From assembly GCA_034509735.1 (NCBI GenBank), contig JACGWO010000002.1, positions 41,409,855 through 41,473,854 of the forward strand: a DNA stretch of 64,000 nucleotides. Direction: 5' to 3'. Under the pieces are notes generated by a model that saw only the letters and a list, made by a program, of their open reading frames with translations, was not told where the DNA came from and did not search any database. Below, one piece after another: positions 32,328 to 44,356 of the stretch. Position 1 is the first letter of the stretch; each line of letters begins with the position of its first letter. The translations under genes were made by a program, and so were the position numbers. The DNA is from Sesamum alatum (Eukaryota; Streptophyta; Magnoliopsida; Lamiales; Pedaliaceae).

Positions 32328-34254
32328 GTAATCACGATAAAGCTATAAAGTAATCAATACCACAATCATGCATTAATCCACAATTCAATATCTGAAGTCA
32401 TAGTTCTATATTCTTAGGGCCCTACTTACTCTAATTGGAGTACATTAGTCAATGGTTCTGCCAGCTATCTTCATCTGAATCAATGTCATGTCATATACAG
32501 CACAAGATACCGGTCGAATGTGATATCCCCACACTATCTGAGTGTGTAGCAATATCAGCACAGGACATCACACGAACACGGCATCCCCACACCACCCCAG
32601 TGTGTAGCTATCAGCACAAGATATTCCCCGCTACCTGGAATATCCCGGTACCCCACGCGCCATGGTACCTAGCTTATATTCATTATTCTCATGTCACATT
32701 ATCAATCACATCATCATAAACCATTGACTATGTCCCCCAATTAGGTAAGTCATCTCTTTATCTCAATTTAACGATATACTCATAATTGACTTTTTCGTCC
32801 AACTCCATGCAACAATAGAATGTAATACAAGACTATCATCCGTCAATCTTTATAATACATAAATAATCACAAATAAACACATAATGCCAACTTTATAAAA
32901 TAACCACGTAATTCAAAAAAATATTTACAAGTACCAATCAGGTTTACAACCAACAAGCATACCCATATATATACTTATATATATATACTGATCCAATAAA
33001 CTATACTTACCTACATTTCAAAACGATGATATTAACAGGGGTTTTCTTAACCATCTACTTTATCCTCGTGTCCTATAATACGTTATTATACATATAATCA
33101 ATAGAATCGATAATATTGTACATCCTAAATGAAGTATTAAACGATATTCATATATTTTTCACTAATCATTGAATATTTCTCTTACCAAATTTCGGATCTT
33201 CACTTTGTTTCTTCTAATAAACTAGACTAAGTTGACATAAAAATAGCTAATGCAGTTGACAACTATTCTCATCAACTAACATAAAAATATGATTGACTTA
33301 ATAAAGTTTTAATCAAAATTGTTATTCCACGTGCCTATTGAATAATAATAACAATAGTAAAAGTAATATTAGTAATACTAATAATAATAATAATAGAATT
33401 CAATAGTCTGTTAAATTGAGTAATTAAATTAATCGATTGTAATATGTTGAACTAAAATGGATATTGCTATCAATTTCCAGCCTGATAAATAGTAGAATAA
33501 AATATCAGGTAATCATGCATACTGTCGTAGCATAGCAAATAGATATATAACAGATTAATCAAAACATATATATATTTTTCAATTTAAATGACATCAGCGA
33601 TCAATTAGAATTAATTAGGTACTTACACTAATTTATAAATAATCACACTACCCCGATTAAATCGTAAAAGTGATAGTATAAATTGTACTTAATAAATTTA
33701 TTAATCATTATTATTAACTAATTAATTATATAGTATTTTTTTTAGTGGAGGATAACCGATGAAAATTTAAAGGGAATTGAGAACTAAGTAATGTTAGTAT
33801 TAAACATTAATCAATCAAATAATTAAATTATTAAAGAAGTAAAAATAAAATTATAAAACTAAGCGTACCTGTTTGAAGACCTTCTCCATCAGAACATGTA
33901 TGTTATGATTTCTTTTTATGTAGCTTAGTAATTTATATAAATAGTTAACACGTAGATGAGCGGCCACTAGTCACAAGGATCCCTTCCCACGTAGCTGCAC
34001 CAATTTTGACAGACTTTGATACCTATCCTCCTTTCTTCTTTTTTTTTTTCCTTACTTATATAAAATTTACAATTTGGTCCTCAAATTCCTAAATTTATAG
34101 AATTCTCCACTGAAACTTTATAATGTTCCAATTTAATCACTTAAAAAGTCAATATATCCAAATTCTACCTATAATTTATTTATTAATGAATATAGATTTT
34201 AATATTTACTAATTAGTTCCACAATTATGTATAAATTTTTTTTTGGATGTTACA
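32022..34254 (-). mobile_element. Probable solo or truncated Gypsy (Del/Tekay-like) LTR
   Basis: The right border is GGATGTTACA, which reads TGTAACATCC on the minus strand, the usual start of Del/Tekay-type LTRs. The interior has the GC-richer doublet around ATCCCCACAC and CAGTGTGTAGCTATCAGCAC (32500-32660), and AACTACGGCTCCCAACTCAA near the left end, which I associate with such LTRs. No polyprotein is present. The left border and target duplication are not clear. It directly abuts the truncated 5' LTR of the second Copia element. Confidence 0.45.
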
Positions 34255-34639
34255 ACCTCCCTTTCCCGTAAAAGAACAACTATGATCTTTCTCTTCTTCT
34301 CTCTGTGAACCTTGCGAACTCTGAAATACTTCTCTGTGATACCTTGGTCGTTGGGTTTGGTGAAGGGATGATTGCTCTTGAGTGGTTCAGCCCAAGTTGG
34401 TCTTGGTGCAACCGGCTGTTGGGTGTCGGCCTTTGTGGTTGTGTCCGCTCACTCCGGATCTTGGCTCACTGAGCCTGATTTGTTTGGATCTGTTCCTACT
34501 ATTTTTCATTTACTGTTAAATTTCTGTTTCCCCTATTTGGTTTGTAATTAAGAGTTTGAAAACCCACTCCCCCTGTGTAATTTTTTTATTAATATTTGTA
34601 TAATCCTGGGTGATCCATTGGTAGTGTGTCCACCCAACA
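34255..34639 (+). repeat. Truncated 5' LTR of the second Copia element
   Basis: Collinear with the last ~385 bases of the 3' LTR, from CTTTCCCGTAAAAGAACAAC to the end ACCCAACA. The first part of the LTR is missing. Confidence 0.9.
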
Positions 34640-34640
34640 G

Positions 34641-34653
34641 TGGTATCTGAGCC
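34641..34653 (+). promoter_or_regulatory. Primer-binding site of the second Copia element
   Basis: TGGTATCTGAGCC follows the LTR by one base and matches the initiator tRNA-Met PBS (TGGTATCAGAGCC) with one mismatch. Confidence 0.85.
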
Positions 34654-34704
34654 TTCGGGTTCTGTTACTGGCCAAAGCTTTCGCGGTAAGAGCATTCTGA
34701 CTGA

Positions 34705-34960
34705 CCTTGCTTAGTGTTATTTTTTTCTGATTACTGCTGAGTGCGATATTACCTTGCTTAGTGCTATTTTTTCGATTACTGCTTAGTGCGATATTACCTT
34801 GCTTAGTGCTATTTTTTATCTTGCTTAGTGCTTTAATATTCTGCTTAGCTCTCTGATTACTGCTTAGTGCGAAATTATACTGCTTAGTGCCTTACACTAT
34901 TCTGCTTAGTGCAAAACTGTTCTACTTAAGTGCTATTACTGATTACATTGTTTAGTGCTT
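34705..34960 (+). repeat. GCTTAGTGC motif array in the second Copia leader
   Basis: Seven exact GCTTAGTGC and about five variants (GCTTAGTGT, GCTGAGTGC, GTTTAGTGC) occur in 255 bases, denser than in the first element. Spacing is mostly 20-26 bases. Confidence 0.88.
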
Positions 34961-35155
34961 CATTTTCTGTTAAGTTATAATTTTTGTTTGCTCTATTATT
35001 ACTGTTTTATGACCTAGACAATCCCTCTCTTATCCCTCACCTGGTCGGGTCCCTTGAGACTGCCGGGTATCTGGTTGAGGTTAAGAAGAGGCTCCCTTAA
35101 ATGTACGTTTATTGCACAATATTCTGCATTTTCTTTTTGGTGTGAAATTATTTTA

Positions 35156-38100
35156 ATGGCTGGTTATAACCTACAACCATTTGATGGAAAATCAGAATTT
35201 TCTATTTGGCAACAGAAAATGAAAGAAATTTTAATACAACAAAAAGTTTTTAAAGCAATTGATGGGAAATATCTTGAAAATGTTTCTGAAAAAAAAGAAG
35301 CTAGAAAATGACGAATATGCTTACTCTTCCATTATTTTGAACCTCTCTGATAATGTTCTAAGAAAAGTAGGTAAACATAATTCTGCTAAAGACTTATGGG
35401 AAAAACTGGAAGAATTATATACTGAAAATTCACTACCTACTAAACTATTTTTACTTGAAAAATTCTTTCGTTATAAGACTTGACTAAAAATATTGATGAG
35501 AATCTAAATGAATTTACCAAATTGATCCAAGACATTAAGTTAACAGGGGATAAGCACATAGATTAATACTCTCCTATAATCTTATTGAATGCAATCCTTG
35601 AAGCATATAGTGATGTTAAAGCTACAATAAAATACAGAAGGGATCAGGTTAATCTTGACACCGTCATAAATGGGCTAAAAAGCAAAGAGATGGGCATAAA
35701 AACTAATAAACCAAGTCAAGTTCAAAACGAGGTTGATCATGTAAGAGGAAAAACTGGGAATAGGAACTCTGATTATAAGTTTAGAAGACACAGTAAGGGA
35801 AGAAATAGAAGTAGGAGTAAAAGTAGGTCTAAATCCAGAACTAGGGAAGAAAAATTTGGAAATGATAAATATAAGGAAGGAAAATGCTATAACTGTGGTG
35901 GAAAAGGGCACTACATTAAAGACTGTAAGAAACCAAAGAGGAATAACAAAAACAATAATAATTATAATAATAATAACTATAACAATGAAGATGCTAATGT
36001 TACCACCGAAGAAAATGGAGAAGTATATGTAGTATGTGATGTCAACAATGTACAAAATTTGGTAAACAAAAGTAAATGGCTAATAGATTCAGGTTGCACA
36101 TTCCACATGAGTCCTTTCAAAGAAATATTCACAAACTACAAATCTGAAAAACTAGGCTTTGTGTCCATGGAAAAAGAAAAGCTGTGTGAGATTAAAGGTC
36201 TAGGGGATGTATTTGTAATCTCTGATAATGGTTATAAGTTAACCATGAAAAACGTTAGGTATGTCCCTGACCTATGCCATAATTTAATTTCCTGTGCTGC
36301 TCTAGAAGAGGATGGCCTTGAGGGAAGATGGGGTATAATAAGGGCGTAATGAAAATAATGAAGGGTTCTTTAAATATCTTCAAAGCTGAAAGAAAAAGAA
36401 AACTATACATATGCCATGTGAAATATGACTTCTGTGCTGCTACAGTTTCTGAAAATGATAAAACTGATCTATGGCACCAAAGATTAGGTTATATAAGTAC
36501 CAAAAGCTTAATTTTGCTACATAGAAATGGCTTTCTAATTGATAAGATTGGCAAGATAGATTTATGTGATAATTGTGTCCTTGGAAAACAACACAAAGTC
36601 CATTTTCCTACAACATCTTATCCCAACCCCCCATCTTCATTAAGTATTCTTGACTATGTGCATGCTGATGTCTGGGGGCCAACAAATGTTGCTACCCACG
36701 GAGGAAATAAATATTTCTATCCATAATTGATAACTATTCAAGAAAAGTCTTTGTTTTCTTAATGAAACAAAAGTCTGATGTTCTCGAAAAATTTAAGAAC
36801 TGGAAAACTCTAGTAGAAAATCAGACTGGTAAAAAGTTGAAAGCATTAAGAACTGATAACGGTCAAGAATTCTGTAGTCAACAGTTCACTGATTTGTGTA
36901 ATGAACATGGAATAAAAAGACATAGAACCACACCCTACACTCCACAACAAAATGGTGTGGCTGAAAGAATGAATAGAATTTGCTAAACAAAGTTATATGT
37001 GTACTTATAAGTTATGGCCTATCAAAATCTTTCTGGGGTGACGCTGTGTTAACAGTTGCCTACTTAATTAATAGATCACTGTTTGTCCCTCTATTAGGAA
37101 AAATCCCTGAGTCTGTCTGGATAGAAAAACCTGTTGATTTTTCTTCATTATGCATTTTTGATTGATCTGCGTTTGCATTACAATATGGTGACAAATTAGA
37201 TCCTAGATCCCAAAAATGTTTTTGTTGGCTATCCCCAAGGGGTAAAAGGTTATAGACTATGGGTTAGGAGCCAACTTGGTTACAGAGTAATAATCAGTAG
37301 AGATGTAAAATTCAATGAAACAGAAATGCCCTGCCTTAATAGCACACCTGTGACAAACAACGATGTAGATATAGAGACCATTTTCAATAAGATAGAGGTA
37401 CCCATAGAGGATAACCAACAAAGGGAAGATAGCCCTAATGAAGAAAATGAAAATATAGGTCCGAATAATAATCTTCAAGATTACCAGGTTGCAAGGGATA
37501 GAGAACGTAGAGAATGTAGACACCCATCTAAGTTAAAAGATTTTGACCTATCTCTAAATATTAAAAATTTTGAACCTAGTACATATGAAGAACCTTTGGA
37601 ATCTAAAGACTCTAAAGAATGGATACTAGCCATGAAAGAAGAAATGAAGTCTTTGCATAACAATAAAACATGGGACCTTGTGGCTAAACCTAGCAATTAT
37701 TCTATCATAGACTGCAAATAGGTTTTTAACATTGAAAATGTTTCAGATCGTTTTAAAACAAGACTTGTTGCAAAAAGTTTCACTAAAAAAGAAGGCATTG
37801 ATTACACTGAATTTTTTTCACCCGTAGTAAAATACAATACCGTTAGAACAATACTAGCTCTAGTTGCTCATCACAATTGGGAGTTAAAACAAATGAATGT
37901 TAAAACTGCATTTCTACATCATGACCTAGAAGAGATTTACATGAAGTAATCCATTGGCTTTGAAAACAAACAAAAATATGTCATGTCTGTTTGTTAAAGA
38001 AATCTTTATATGGCTTGAAACAATCCCCTAGACAGTGGAATAAGAAGTTCAACTCATTTATGCACTCTCTAAATTTCAAAAGAAGTGCCAATGATTCCTG

Positions 38101-38738
38101 TCTATATTTTAAATATGATGAAAACGTTCCTGTTTTCTTTCTCTTATATGTTGATGATATGTTGATAGCTAGTCCTAACCTCACATTAATAAAAGAACTT
38201 CAAGATAGTTTAAGCAAACAATTTGAAATGAAAGACTTGGAAAATGCCAAGAAAATTCTGGGAATGATTATTGATAGAGACAGAGAAAACTCTACAATTT
38301 TGTTAAACCAAAACCCCTATATTCTCTCTATGTTAAAGAAATTTTCTAAGTCTAACTCTAAACCTGCATCAGTTCCCTTACCTGGTCATTTTCAATTAAT
38401 TAAAAACCAGAGTCCCAAAAATTGAAACAGAAAAGGAACAGATGAAGAAAGTCCCCTTCTCAAATGCAATTGGATCAATCATGCATTTAATGGTATACAC
38501 TCGACCTGATATAGCCTATGTCATAAGTTGTTTAAGTATATATATGTCAAACCTTGGATCCCTTCACTGGGATGCTCTTAAGTGGTTACTAAGATACCAT
38601 TTTATAAGAGACATTGTTGAAAAAGAAATTGTAAACTTGGAAAAAATAAGTACTGACTCAAATCCAATGGACATGGGAACTAAGTGCTTGCCTATTGAAA
38701 AATTCAAAACTTGCCTTAGAATTTTAAAATTAGCATAA
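35156..38738 (+). pseudogene. gag-pol: Broken Copia gag-pol polyprotein
   Basis: From ATG 35156, gag (FDGKSEFSIWQQKMKEIL) shifts frame near 35290 and hits a stop near 35482. It resumes to a basic Arg/Ser region and CCHC knuckle (CYNCGGKGHYIKDC). The protease motif WLIDSGCTFHM follows at about 36078. Then come the GAG-pre-integrase region (LWHQRLGYISTKS), the integrase core with HADVWGP and a DNGQEF segment broken by a stop at about 36724, RT with LKQMNVKTAFLHHDLEEIYMK then stop, and the YVDD catalytic motif at about 38150. RNase H begins TRPDIAYVISCLSIYM but lacks its central part. At least six interruptions make it non-functional. Confidence 0.93.
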
Positions 38739-38884
38739 CCCATTTTTCTAACCTATATATATATATTGCTAGTCCCGTGCTTCTGTTTAATTTGCAGATA
38801 CCTCCAAGGCGACCAAGGCAATGATGAACGCCATATTAGGCCCAAGGCCTAGTTCCCTTTGGGGTCCTGATCCAAAGTAGAGAA

Positions 38885-39604
38885 TGTTGAGTGTGGCCCA
38901 TGACCCTACTGGGAGGCCCAAGCCCACGATGCCACTTCACCTAACACCCTGGAAGGCCCAAGACTAAATTTGTTGGCCCAACCCACTAAGCACCACCTGA
39001 CCTGATTTGTGAACCACTAGTTATATCTCCCTAAACGTAACCCTAATCAAAACTTGCGCCTCTTCTCTCTCTCTATCGGATCTTTCCCCTTCTCCCTGAC
39101 TCTTCGTGCTCTGGTGCTCTCTCATGGTTTTCTCGCCATCATGCCATTAACAATGGCATTGGGACTATGTCTCACCATCTCTCTCCTTCCTCAACTTCAG
39201 ATTTCAAACCCTATAATGGCACCTTCCTTTCCCGTAAAAGAACAACTCTGATCTTTCTCTTCTTCTCTCTGTGAACCTTGCGAACTCTGAAATACTTCTC
39301 TGTGATACCTTGGTGGTTGGGTTGGTGAAACGTTGATTGCTCTTGAGTGGTTCAACCCAAGTTGGTCTTGGTGCAACCGACTGTTGGGTGTCTACCTTTG
39401 TGGTTGTGTCCGCTCATTCTGGATCTTGCCTCCCCGAGCCTGTTTCGTTTGAATTTGTTCCTACTATTTTTCATTTATTGTTAAATTTCTATTTCCCCCA
39501 TTTGGTTTGTAATTAAGGGTTTTGAAAACCCACTCCCCCTGTGTAATTTTTTATTAATATTTGTATAATCTTGGGTGATCCATTGGTGGTGTCTCCACCT
39601 AACA
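38885..39604 (+). repeat. 3' LTR of the second Copia element
   Basis: Starts TGTTGAGTGTGGCCC and ends TCCACCTAACA. Its first 150 bases hold many GGCCCA/GGCCCAAG motifs and it contains AACCCTA boxes. A purine tract GTAGAGAA precedes it. Confidence 0.9.
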
Positions 39605-40719
39605 ACATGACGTACTAATTCAATATTTTTCTTTTTCTATAGCCAAATTATGAACAAGGCAAGGCGTCGATTTGTCCAACATGGATGTCAAAAGAAAGTA
39701 CCAAGTTTTAGATATAGAGAGTGAATTTTTAAACTTCATAAGAAATTTCAAATAAGTCTAAGTCAAATACGCTTTTAAGGTCAGCTAACACTTATGTTAA
39801 AAAAATCGACGATTTCTTATTAACGTGCAAAGTGGTAGTCAAAATCTATTGATTCTTTTATTTATTTTTTTTGTTTTTTTAATAGAATCATGCATGCATA
39901 AGATGTTTCAAATAACTTTATGTACTAGTTATTGCAGAAATTCTTGGCTGAGCTACACATTTTGAATTTTGAGGTGATCATCACCCTTCTTTTATGGTAT
40001 TCATGCAAAGATTTTACATTAATAGAAAGATATAATTAATGTCTCTAAAACTTTAAATTCCAAAATTCACTAAAACAACAATCTTAATCATTGTAATAAA
40101 ATAGAGGAAAATGGGTTTAACTTTAAATTATATTCCAATCTTGACAAATTAACGTCCGTTCTTTGATAATTAAGTAAAAAAATTCCTACTTCTCCGGAAA
40201 TAACAAGAAAGAATATCGGAAAACAAAAATTCGCGGGAACATATATTTATTACAACCAGAAAAAAATCCCAAAAGACACGGGATTTCAACGAACCAGACA
40301 GACAACCTCTTCAGGTGATCAACAGAAAACAAGGAAAGTAAGTATATTCAAAAGAATTCAAAAGAATTCAAAAGAAAATAGTTGAAAGGTTTTCGTCTTT
40401 CCGGTTTCCAAATTGGTTTTTCCTTTCCATTTTTTGTAATGGAACGAGTAGATTCTTGATTTAATTATAACAAACAGGCTGATAATACCAATCAATTCTT
40501 GTCTACTTCCTACTCCTCCTTTGTTTTTTTTTTCTTTTGTAATCCTTTGTTTTTTTACAGAATAACAGTTCTTTCTTCCCCAACCAATCGTGATTCAGAC
40601 AGGATTTTTGTGGCTGTATTAGATTGGGTTCTGCTGAATTTATAAAGGGTTCACAAGAACCCTTCAAAATTCAGTAGTTTCCCTTTCTTACCGGGATGTT
40701 CTGGAGATTCTTCTGTAAC
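39605..40719. other. Intergenic DNA and 5' end of the MLKL-like gene
   Basis: AT-rich DNA with no other gene. The last ~150 bases (to the donor ACAG|GTGATT at 40721) look like a non-coding first exon of the downstream gene. Confidence 0.45.
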
Positions 40720-40720
40720 A

Positions 40721-41017
40721 GGTGATTTTGATTGAGTCATGCATTAATGAAGCATGTCGTGTGTGTGTGTGTGTGTATATCTTTGATTTATATGGTATCT
40801 TGATGCATGGAAAATTCAAATCAGGTCTGGCCGAATCAAACCAATCATTGTACTTGCCACGTGATTCATTACTTTCCTAAAATTGTACATCGATCACACG
40901 GTAAGTATCGTATAATTGGTTTATGTCTAACCAAACTCGGTCAGGATTAGAATTTCCCTTGATGCATTTGCAATCATATATTATTAGTTACCTCCTAAAA
41001 ATGGGATTGCTTTTCAG
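40721..41017 (+). other. Likely 5'UTR intron of the MLKL-like gene
   Basis: A donor AACAG|GTGATT at 40721 and an acceptor TTTTCAG at 41011-41017 lie 27 bases before the start codon. The intron contains a short GT microsatellite (40759-40776). It is inferred from splice signals only. Confidence 0.5.
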
Positions 41018-41044
41018 GGTGGAATAGTGTTTCTGAAAACTGGG

Positions 41045-44000
41045 ATGGATCAGTTCAGACAAGTGGGGGAAGTTTTGGGTAGTCTTAAGGCCCTGATGGT
41101 GTTAAAACATGAGATTCAAATCAATCAAAGACAATGTTGGTTGCTTTTCGACATGTTAACATTTGCCTTTGAGACAATCTCAGAAGAAATCAGACAGCAT
41201 TTGAGGTTTGAAGAGAGGAATTCTAAGTGGAAAGCTCTTGACCTTCCGATGAAAGAGCTCCACAAGGTGTTCAAAGAAGCCGAACTCTACATAAAGCACT
41301 GCATCGATATGAAAAACTGGTGGGGTAGAACGATCAGCCTCCATACGAATAGGGACTGCGTAGAGCTGCACATTCACAATCTGCTGTGTTGTTTTCCTGT
41401 GGTGATTGAGGCCATTGAGACGGCAGCTGAGATATCCGGGGTTGATCAGGAGGACATGCAGAAGAGGAGAGTAGCCCTGACACAGAAGTATGATCAAGAA
41501 TGTGATGACCCGAAACTTTTCCTGTGGAAATTTGGGAAGCAATATATCGTCCCACGAGAAATATGCCACCGTCTGGAGTATGCATGGAAAGAAGATAGAT
41601 GGTTGCTCCTTGAGAAACTTGAAGAGAAGAAAACGGCAGCAAAGCAAGAGCAACGGCTTGGCGAGTTGTTGATTAGGAAACTGAGTAATGGTGGAACGTC
41701 GAAGGGAAAGCTCTTGCCAAGTAATGTCTTAGTAGGAGCACAGGATTACTTTGTGAGACGGCGACTGGACTCAGGGTACCCATCGGGTGGAGGACATCTG
41801 AAGGAGATCCATTGGTTGGGGGAGAGTTTTGCTATGAGGAATTTCTATGGGAGTATTGATCCATTACATGCTGAGATTGCTTCTGTTCTTGCACTGTCCC
41901 ATCCCAATGTTATGCAATACCATTGTGCCTTCTATGATGAAGATAGGAAAGAGGGTTTCCTTGTAATGGAGCTCATGAGCAAGAATCTTGGAGCTCACAT
42001 AAAAGAGCATTCTGGGCAAAGAAACCGAAACCCGTTCTCTATACCAGTTGCTGTTGATATCATGTTGCAGATTGCAAGAGGGATGGAATACTTGCACTCG
42101 AGAAAGATCTACCATGGCGATCTGAATCCGTCCAACGTCCTTCTCAAAGCTAAGAATGCATCCGTAGGAGGGTTTCAAGCAAAAGTTACCGGGTTTGGGA
42201 TGACCTCCATCATGAGTAGTACTGCAAGAAGTCCTAAGCCAACTGGAGTCGATCTTGATATTTGGTTAGCCCCGGAAGTTCTGGCTGAGCTAGGGCAGCC
42301 GGATAGCAAATGCAGTACAAAGTACACGGATAAAGCAGACGTCTACAGCTTTGGGATGCTTTGCTTCACACTTCTAACCGGAAAAGTTCCATTTGAAGAT
42401 GGCCATCTTCAAGGGGAGAAGATGGCTCGAAATATAAGAGCAGGAGAGAGGCCTCTTTTCTCATATCCTTCCCCAAAATACCTTTCAAATTTCACCAAAA
42501 AATGCTGGCAGACTAATCCAAATCAACGCCCGACTTTCTCGTCTATATGTAGGATACTGCGATACATCAAGAAGAACCTTGTTATAAATCCTGACCATGG
42601 TGATCCAGATTCTGCACCGCCACTTGTAGACTATTATGACCTGGAGACTGGGTATTTGAAAAAGCTGGCAGGGGAAGGGACTGGGGATTTGGCACCTGTA
42701 TCTCAAATCCCTTTCCAGATGTTCACATATAAAGTTGTTGAGAAGGAGAAAATCTCTGGTAAGAAATGGGACTTAGCAACTGAAGGCTCGGTTCACCGTC
42801 CACCATCAGTGTTTGATGATGAAAATTTGGCTGCCATGGATGATCTCTTCCCTGCACAAAGTGATCGGAGATCAGTGTGTTCAGAAATCATTGACACCAA
42901 AAATTCAACCGTTGCTGCCGATATGAGGTCTGTTATATCTGAGACACCACATCGAAAACTTTTCTTATTTGACCAGAGGTCATTTGGCTCCGAGAGTCCA
43001 GGGAAAAGATTTTCAATTGCTGCTGATCAAAGGCCAGTTGCTGCTGGAACACTAGAAAGAAGTGTTTCGACAAGGGAACTAAGACCACCTAGTATCCAGC
43101 CTCCTGAGAAAAAAATTGATCAAAATTTAACTGGTGAGAATCTCGTGGAGGTTCAAGATAATAAGATAATAATAGCATCCAAAGTTGCAGAGTCTCAGTT
43201 AACTAGTCCCAGGCCTCGAGAACATGGTAAATCCGAATTAATCAAAGTGATGCAGCAGAAATTAGAAACTTCTGAGATTCTAGAGAAGAAACAATCGCTA
43301 AAACCGATAGGAGAACATAAACCAGCTTCTCCCGAATCATCAGATGGGAGAATATCTTCTCAGGCTACTGCTGCTTGTCAAAACTTAGCTGAGAATCTAG
43401 AAAAGGGACTAGAGCAGAATACAGAATCTATTCCCAAGTCGGTTTTAGATCCTTCCACAACTTCAACAAAAACTGAGCCAACAACTATAAGCATCCAGAA
43501 GCCGGGAAGTTCGGAGAACTCTGGTAAGAAAGCTAGGCGTATCAGGAAATCGAAAGACAGAAAGACCGAAAAAAGTACAGGTTATTTCGCCGTTCTTGTC
43601 TTGTTTTCTTTTGTTCTGCATTAACTTAACTGATATGACCTGCTTATGCTCAAGGCTATATGACTTGACTCTTCTAATATTCTATGACATGTGAATAGGT
43701 AACCATTGCCAAACTAGAATACAGAGGACTAATATTCTTGATCAATTGATTTGTTTACTCAGAAACACCAAAAGACGACTTACCAAGGACTTCAGCGGGC
43801 AGATTGAAGAAAACAAAGCTTATTTGGTCTCCAGCCTCGCCAGCAAGAGTTTCCAGAACAGGTGGTTCCTCAGAAACACCAAAAGATGACTCACCAAGGT
43901 CTCCATCTGCTACAATGAGGAAAACAACGACCATTTTCTCTCCAGCTTCCTCGCCAGCAAGAGCTTTCAGAACACCAGAAAATGATTCGCCAAGGTCTTC

Positions 44001-44356
44001 ACCGACCAAAAATGAAGAAAATGATGCCCAGCTTCTCCCCAGCTTCCTCACCATCAAGACCTTGCAAAACATATGGTTCCTCAGAAATACCAAAAGGTGA
44101 CTCACCAAGTTCTTCACCAGCCAGAATGAGGAAATCGATTCCCAGTCTCTCCACAGCTTCCTCGCCATCAAGAGCTTTCAAACCATGTGGTTCACCAAAA
44201 CGTTCATCGGCTTCTCACTTGAAGGATCATTCCCCTCCAAAGTCACCAATGAGCCCATGTACACGATGTTCAAGACTTAGTAGACAGAGTTCACTGCCTG
44301 TTGCTATGAGCCAACAAGAAACTCAAATAGATCATGAATCAACTCACGTAACATAG
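41045..44356 (+). CDS. MLKL: Plant MLKL-like protein (DUF1221/HeLo domain plus pseudokinase)
   Basis: Exon 1 runs 41045-43580 and exon 2 starts at 43763 (donor ACAG|GTTATT, acceptor CTCAG|AAACAC). Residues 1-210 form the helical DUF1221 (HeLo-type) domain. About 225-510 form a kinase fold that lacks catalytic residues: the ATP-lysine position reads FAMR, the catalytic loop is HGDLNPSN, and DFG is replaced by GFG. APE and the C-lobe are retained. This is the architecture of plant mixed-lineage-kinase-domain-like proteins, which act in TNL-linked immunity and cell death at the plasma membrane. A long disordered Ser/Pro/Lys-rich tail follows. In exon 2 the tail has four or five ~35-residue repeats (SPASSPARAFRT, TPKDDSPRS). 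One extra A near 44010-44020 breaks the frame: as written translation stops at 44100, while the repeat pattern continues in another frame to 44356. The GTG at 41027 is in frame, but ATG 41045 is preferred. Confidence 0.88.

Larger units (their letters stand above)
34255..39604 (+). mobile_element. Decayed Copia LTR retrotransposon
   Basis: Parts in order: a 5'-truncated LTR (34255-34639), primer-binding site (34641), a GCTTAGTGC-rich leader, gag, protease, integrase, RT, RNase H, and a full 720-bp 3' LTR (38885-39604, TG...CA). All domains are in the canonical Copia order but broken by several stops and frameshifts. The left LTR lacks about its first 330 bases, and sequence of a different LTR type lies immediately upstream. 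It is a relative of the pol-less Copia at 8512-11913: gag, leader motif and the segment just before gag (CTCTTATCCCTCACCTGG) match. Confidence 0.92.

Noticed and set aside
32435..32719. 94-codon frame in the probable Gypsy LTR
   Set aside because: Composed of the short internal LTR duplication around CAGTGTGTAGC; no protein similarity recognised.
41864..42178. Minus-strand frames opposite the MLKL-like gene
   Set aside because: Mirror frames of a conserved coding exon.
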